Shown: positions 59,542 to 64,000 of the stretch, piece by piece
How the letters are laid out: every line of letters starts with the position of its first letter
How positions within the stretch are numbered: position 1 is the first letter of the stretch
Program-made: the position numbers and the translations under genes
Notes under the pieces: generated by a model
Told to the model about the DNA's origin: nothing
Databases searched by the model: none
Seen by the model: only the letters and a program-made list of their open reading frames with translations
From: Otis tarda
Taxonomy: Eukaryota > Chordata > Aves > Otidiformes > Otididae
Direction: 5' to 3'
DNA length: 64,000 bases
Assembly (NCBI GenBank): GCA_026413225.1
Contig: CM048552.1
Coordinates: 165,800,053 to 165,864,052, forward strand

Positions 59542-61676
59542 CATGGCGGATAGCAATTTTATTAAGTTTTACACAACAATGTTATTACTAGTGCTGATCA
59601 TGGTAAGGAAATCATAATGGCACTAACTATATTTAGCTCACCAAATGTACACTCAGGTCCTTCAAAAGACAATAGAGGAATTAATAATCCCATTATTAAC
59701 TGCTCTTTTTATTTGTGCCTTGGCCTCCATAGTTGGAAAAATCTTGATTTTCCTCTTATTGATATGACTTTCTAGTCATTGTGTGGTTTTCTAGTCATTG
59801 TGTACACACAGACATCCCCCACACACATACTAATGCAATGTTCATTAATCACTTGAGACTGGGATGAAAAATGCATCAGCTAGGAAGAGGGTAAAAACTA
59901 AGAAATTTAGAGTTACTTATTTACATTAAACCTTTATAACATAAACACTGTGTGCAATTAGTCTGCTAGTCACGTAATGTACTTAGAATGACAAATAAAA
60001 GTTATGTAATTCCTATCATTTTGCCCATTTTTATAATTTTTAAAGTCAGAATCTTAAGAATGTATGCAATCTTTTTACTACTACATAGAGGATTTTAGCT
60101 CCATGTCTTAGTGTCTTTTTTTCTGCAATCCCATGTGACTCAGTTCATTTCACTACGGTTTGAAGTCAATGAGTGAGTCACTTTTAGATCACAAATTGAG
60201 TAAGCAGGATACTTGTGGTTTTCAAAAGATTTATTAAAAAAAATCAAATGTGCTAGCTCTTAAAAGTTTCCACAAAGAATTCTAATATTTTTTTCTCCTG
60301 GTTTCTATTTCAGATTACTTAATCAAGTCACATGCTTTGAATTTTATATTTTGAAGTTGTGTTTCTTTCAGGAATCCAAAACTTTGTTTTTCACATTTGA
60401 AAGCTCAGAAAATATGTGGAACTAAATAGAGAAGTTCTTCTTGTATTTAATTTGATTAAGCAGAGAGAATAATGGTATGCCTTCAAGTATTTCAATATGT
60501 ATGAAAGAATACATTTTCATAAAAGGGACCTTTGCTTTTACAGCCATTCCTAAAGCACAGATTATAGTGTAATAACACAGTTGTAACCAGGACAACCTAA
60601 GGATAAATTAAAAATATATTTAAGAGAAGACATGTTATATTATTTTTGTCAGCTGAAAAAAAAAAAAACCCCAAGTATTTAAAGAAAAAAAAAACCCAAA
60701 CATATAACTGTCTTTATATGAAGGAAATGTAATCTTCTCTCAGGCTGAGGTATTTTTATAGAAAAAAAAAAGAAAATTACTAATATTAAAAGCCAGTATT
60801 TGGCAATGATTTCTTATTACATAGATGTTTTGTTGTTTTAGTTGTTTTCATCCTCTATAACAGAGATAATGATACTTTGTAAACTAAAAGAGGCATATAT
60901 TAATCAGCTGTCTACTGCCTACAGGCGGTCAAGAGGGCTCTTTTCTGAAAATATTTATTGGGTGAAGAGGAACACTATGTTTTCCAATGAGATAATAAAA
61001 TACTGAAATATTTTAAACAAAATTAAAATTAAAAAGCTTTCATATGACCGTTATGAGAAAATTAAATGCCTTTCTATAATCATTCTGAATATTAAAAACC
61101 AAAAAAAAAAAAGAAAATAGGATTATCATGTGGACTGAGTGGTTTAGATGAAAGTGCACAAATATTGTGCAGAAATGGAATGGCATAGCCCTGACATCAT
61201 TGTAGGAATTTGACATCTGGCATTGCAGAAATGTTGGTATGGGACTTTATGGATTATATAAAAGTATTTGATACTGTATGTGCATATTTAATCTCCTCAC
61301 CTCTTGTGTTTGTGAGTGGTGTGACCACTATTTTGTCCTATTTTTTCTATTACTTCTAATCTCAATTTTTTCATCAAAGATAAATTATCCAAAAATAAAT
61401 AGATCATAGCAATTTCATCTGATGTGCATCAGACATGCATCTGACATGTACCCATTTCTGTATACAAATATACACACAGTTAGAAATGAGCTGGATAACT
61501 TGTAAGAAAAAATGGTATTAAAAAGAGAAATAAAGTAAAGATAGAGTAAAAAGGACTGAGCTCATCTAGAGAAGAAGGGTATGGAGAACTAGTTTAGAAG
61601 TAGTCAATTACGCATATACCGAATAAGAGTGAATTAACAGGCCATACATATTTGAGTGTGTTTTTAAAGAAAGATG
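59542..61676. other. AT-rich spacer with a diverged duplicated segment
   Basis: It holds a 19-bp-period tandem duplication (tttctagtcattgtgtgg) at 59,769-59,806 and the first member of a duplicated pair at 60,290-60,356. No gene or transposon recognised. Confidence 0.55.
60290..60356 (+). repeat. Duplicated segment, member 1
   Basis: ctcctggtttctatttcag then attacttaatcaagtcacat. It aligns with 63,141-63,206 at about 80% identity, with mostly transition differences. The ttctatttcag motif looks like a 3' splice site. Confidence 0.65.
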
Positions 61677-61771
61677 ATCATAGAATCATAAAAATAGAAT
61701 AGTTTGGGTTAGAAGAGACCTTTAAAGGTCATCTAGTACAACACTCATGCAAGGAGCAGGGACATCTTCAA

Positions 61772-62167
61772 CTAGATCAGGTTGCTCAGAGCCTCATCCA
61801 ACCTGGCCTTGAATGTTTCCAGGGATGAGCCATTTACCGCCTCTCTGGGCAACCTGTTCCAGTGTTCCACCACCTTCATTGTGAAACGTTTTTTCCTTCC
61901 ATCCAGTCTGAATCTACCTCCCTCTATTTTAAAACCATTAACCCTCCTCCTATCAGAACAGGCCCTACTAAAGAGTTTATCCTCATCTTTCATATAAGCC
62001 CCCTTTAGGTACTGGAAGGCTGCTATAAGGTCTCCACGAAGTCTCCTTTTCTCCAGGCTGAACAGCCCCAACTCTCTCAGCCTGTCCTCACAGGAGAAGT
62101 GCTCCAGCCCTCTGATCATCTTTGTGACCCTCCTTTGAGAACCTTTGCCTCTCTCCAACAGGTCCAC
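61772..62167 (-). pseudogene. CR1 RT C-terminal fragment
   Basis: A 131-codon frame with [40 protein letters not shown] and the natural end [13 protein letters not shown]. It covers the thumb and C-terminus and lacks catalytic residues. The first ~10 residues derive from a shifted frame. Confidence 0.88.
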
Positions 62168-62256
62168 GTCCTTCTTATGCTGGAGACTTCAGAGCTGGAC
62201 GCAGTACTCCAGGTGGGGTCTCACAAGAGCAGAGTACAGGGGCAGAATCACCTCCC

Positions 62257-62619
62257 TCAACCTGCTGGCCACGCTTCTCTTGATGCAGCCCAGGATGTGG
62301 TTGACTTTCTGGGCTGCAAGCATGCATATTGCCAACTCATGTTGAGCTTCTTAGCCACTAGCACACCCAAGTCCTTCTCCTCAAGGCTGCTCTCAATCCA
62401 TTCTCCGCCCAGCCTGTATTTGTGCCTGAGAATACCCTGACCCATGTGCAGGACCTTGCACTTGGCCTGATTGAACTTCATGAGGTTCTCACAGGACCAC
62501 CTCTCAAGTATGCCAAGGTCACGCTGGATGGCATCCCTTCCCTCCAGCATGTCAATTGCACCGCACAGCTTGGTGTCATCGGTGAACTTGCTGAGGGTGC
62601 ACTCTGTCCCACTGTCCAT
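62257..62619 (-). pseudogene. CR1 RT fragment with motif C
   Basis: A 120-codon frame from MDSGTECTLSKFTDDTKLCG through [20 protein letters not shown]. Motif C reads FTDD with both aspartates kept. A frameshift near 62,260-62,330 separates it from the C-terminal fragment. The catalytic motif A and upstream are lost by 5' truncation. Confidence 0.88.
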
Positions 62620-62675
62620 GTCACCACCAAAGATGTTAAACAGAGCAAGTCACAATACTGACCCCCTGATAGGCA

Positions 62676-64000
62676 CCTGCACACAGAGTGAGGATAAGAA
62701 CATGATGATGAATTGAAAAGAAAAGACTGAAGAAGCAAGAAACTGGTAAGAAGCAAGAAAAGGTCTTTTGTGGGAGCAGAGGATGGACAGGTGGGAAGTT
62801 AGTTAAAAACTGATAAGTAAAGCAATTTAAAAAAAAAAAGGAAGGAGCAAGAAAATGTGAAATAAATCTGTGTAAAGTAAAAAAAAAAAGTAACTGGTTT
62901 TGCAAGATAGCAAACATTTTTTTTTCCCACAGAATTTTTTCATGCAAGTGTATGTAAGCCAATGGTATGATATCCTATCATGCATATGAGAATGATGCCT
63001 TAGAGAAAACAATCCTTCTCTGAAGGGGTTTTGGAGGATACTTACTATTTTTTTTTTTCTTATTATATGTAAAGAAAAAATAATTCAAAAGACAGAGGAA
63101 TATAATTTCACAAAATACCTGGAACATCTAGTGAGTAAACTTATTCTCCTGCTTTTCTATTTCAGATTACTTAACCAAGTCATATACTCTGAACTTTATC
63201 TTTTAAAATGAAGAAAGGATTTACATAAAACAAAAGACAACTGTGCTCAGAACCTTTTAGCCATCCTAGAAAGGAGGATTACAATGCACCTTGAGTGCCA
63301 TACTAATCTTACAAAGACAAAAAACAAAACAAAACAAAACCCAAAATCTATTTTTTTGGCATTTTATTTCCAATATTTTTAATTTATTTCAAGTTACTAA
63401 AAATTTTTTCAATAACATTTATCGTAACCTCATGTGATTGGCAGACAAGTTGATTTTTTTTTTCTGCACAGAAATGTTGGATATTGGTTTATGACTAAGG
63501 CATCTGAATATGAAGTGTACGCTGAAATTTCATGCTTCTATATCATAATGTGCAATTCAAGATATTTGAAACTGGTGATTCAAGAAAAAACAGATTACTC
63601 CTAAATCCTTAGGAGGAAACAAAAAAAAATCTTAGGAAATAGAAAAAAAAAATCACTACAAACTAGTGGTCTTACAATATTTTAAGAATATAAAGGTATT
63701 GCAAGAGTTAGAGTGAATGGACACAATATGTATCTTGTGTACAAGCACAAACACTAAGACAATATGATATATTATTAGAAATCTTTAAATTATGTGGATC
63801 AGGTGTTTACTACAATGTAGATAACTTTGTTGTACTTTGCAATCATTATATTGTGCCATGTGTGGCTATTTTTTTTTCTTGAAACATAAACATAAATAAA
63901 TGCTTTTTTATACATTTAATGGAAAGCCATTGTCAAAGTTATTCAGTTTTTCTTCCAAGCATGATTTGAAATACGGTGTGGAAGGCTTAATTAGAGTAAG
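62676..64000. other. AT-rich spacer with a duplicated segment
   Basis: A-rich tracts, (CAAAA)n at 63,316-63,341 and the second member of the duplicated pair at 63,141-63,206. No gene recognised. Confidence 0.6.
63141..63206 (+). repeat. Duplicated segment, member 2
   Basis: ctcctgcttttctatttcag then attacttaaccaagtcatat. It is in the same orientation as 60,290-60,356, 2.85 kb apart. One 1-bp gap and about 8 substitutions in 43 bp follow the AG. Neither member keeps a long open frame. Confidence 0.65.

Larger units (their letters stand above)
61677..62675 (-). mobile_element. CR1: CR1 copy 18, 1 kb, 5'-truncated
   Basis: The plus strand starts atcatagaatcataaaaata, then tagaagagacctttaaaggt, gcaaggagcagggacatctt and ggatgagccatttaccgcct. 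It continues through the RT region to about 62,675 (accccctgataggcacct). Two minus-strand ORFs carry coding remnants. The truncation point lies just 5' of RT motif C. Confidence 0.95.

Overview
The window looks like non-coding nuclear DNA from a bird. The evidence is about 22 fragments of the CR1 LINE on both strands. Most end in the CR1 3' signature: a GGACTAGATGACCTT-type box, a CCTTCCAACC-type box, then repeats of the octamer ATTCTATG. There are also several solo or partial LTRs that resemble avian endogenous retroviruses. The background is AT-rich, with many A/T homopolymers, and by eye resembles a gene desert or a very large intron. By my boundaries CR1 covers about 13 kb (about a fifth of the window) and LTR material about 4 kb. 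I found no intact host protein-coding gene, no tRNA or rRNA gene and no CRISPR array. The longest open frames are decayed CR1 reverse transcriptase and endonuclease pieces.

Layout. 1-2,084: stacked LTR pieces (two LTR-A copies around an LTR-B), with a 1.3-kb CR1 inside LTR-B. 2,085-11,327: AT-rich spacer with simple repeats and one poly(A)-like junction. 11,328-14,220: the best CR1 of the window, 2.7 kb with most of ORF2. 14,221-25,367: spacer with small CR1 tails and a head-to-head CR1-in-CR1 structure at 16,852-17,555. 25,368-27,136: a CR1 split by a 1.25-kb solo LTR-A, which itself carries a tiny nested CR1 tail and a (TCTCC)n expansion. 28,294-38,328: dense repeat region with a GC-rich island, LTR-C, and five CR1 copies. 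The last of these is an old 2.8-kb CR1 with an LTR-A piece in its endonuclease and a (TTCTA)n tail. 38,329-64,000: mostly unique AT-rich DNA with CR1 pieces, a 614-bp solo LTR (LTR-D) with a likely 6-bp target duplication, a 471-bp element with inverted termini, and a pair of diverged duplicated segments at 60.3 and 63.1 kb.

No genes here work together as a pathway. The biology visible is the layered history of retrotransposons: CR1 into LTR, LTR into CR1, CR1 into CR1. I did not find a convincing new functional system. The most interesting structures are the CR1 inverted pair with a perfect 20-bp palindrome at its junction, the TIR element at 55.7-56.2 kb, and the splice-acceptor-like duplicated pair. 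LTR names A-D are mine. Matches to known avian repeat families are from memory of their consensus features and were not tested by any search.
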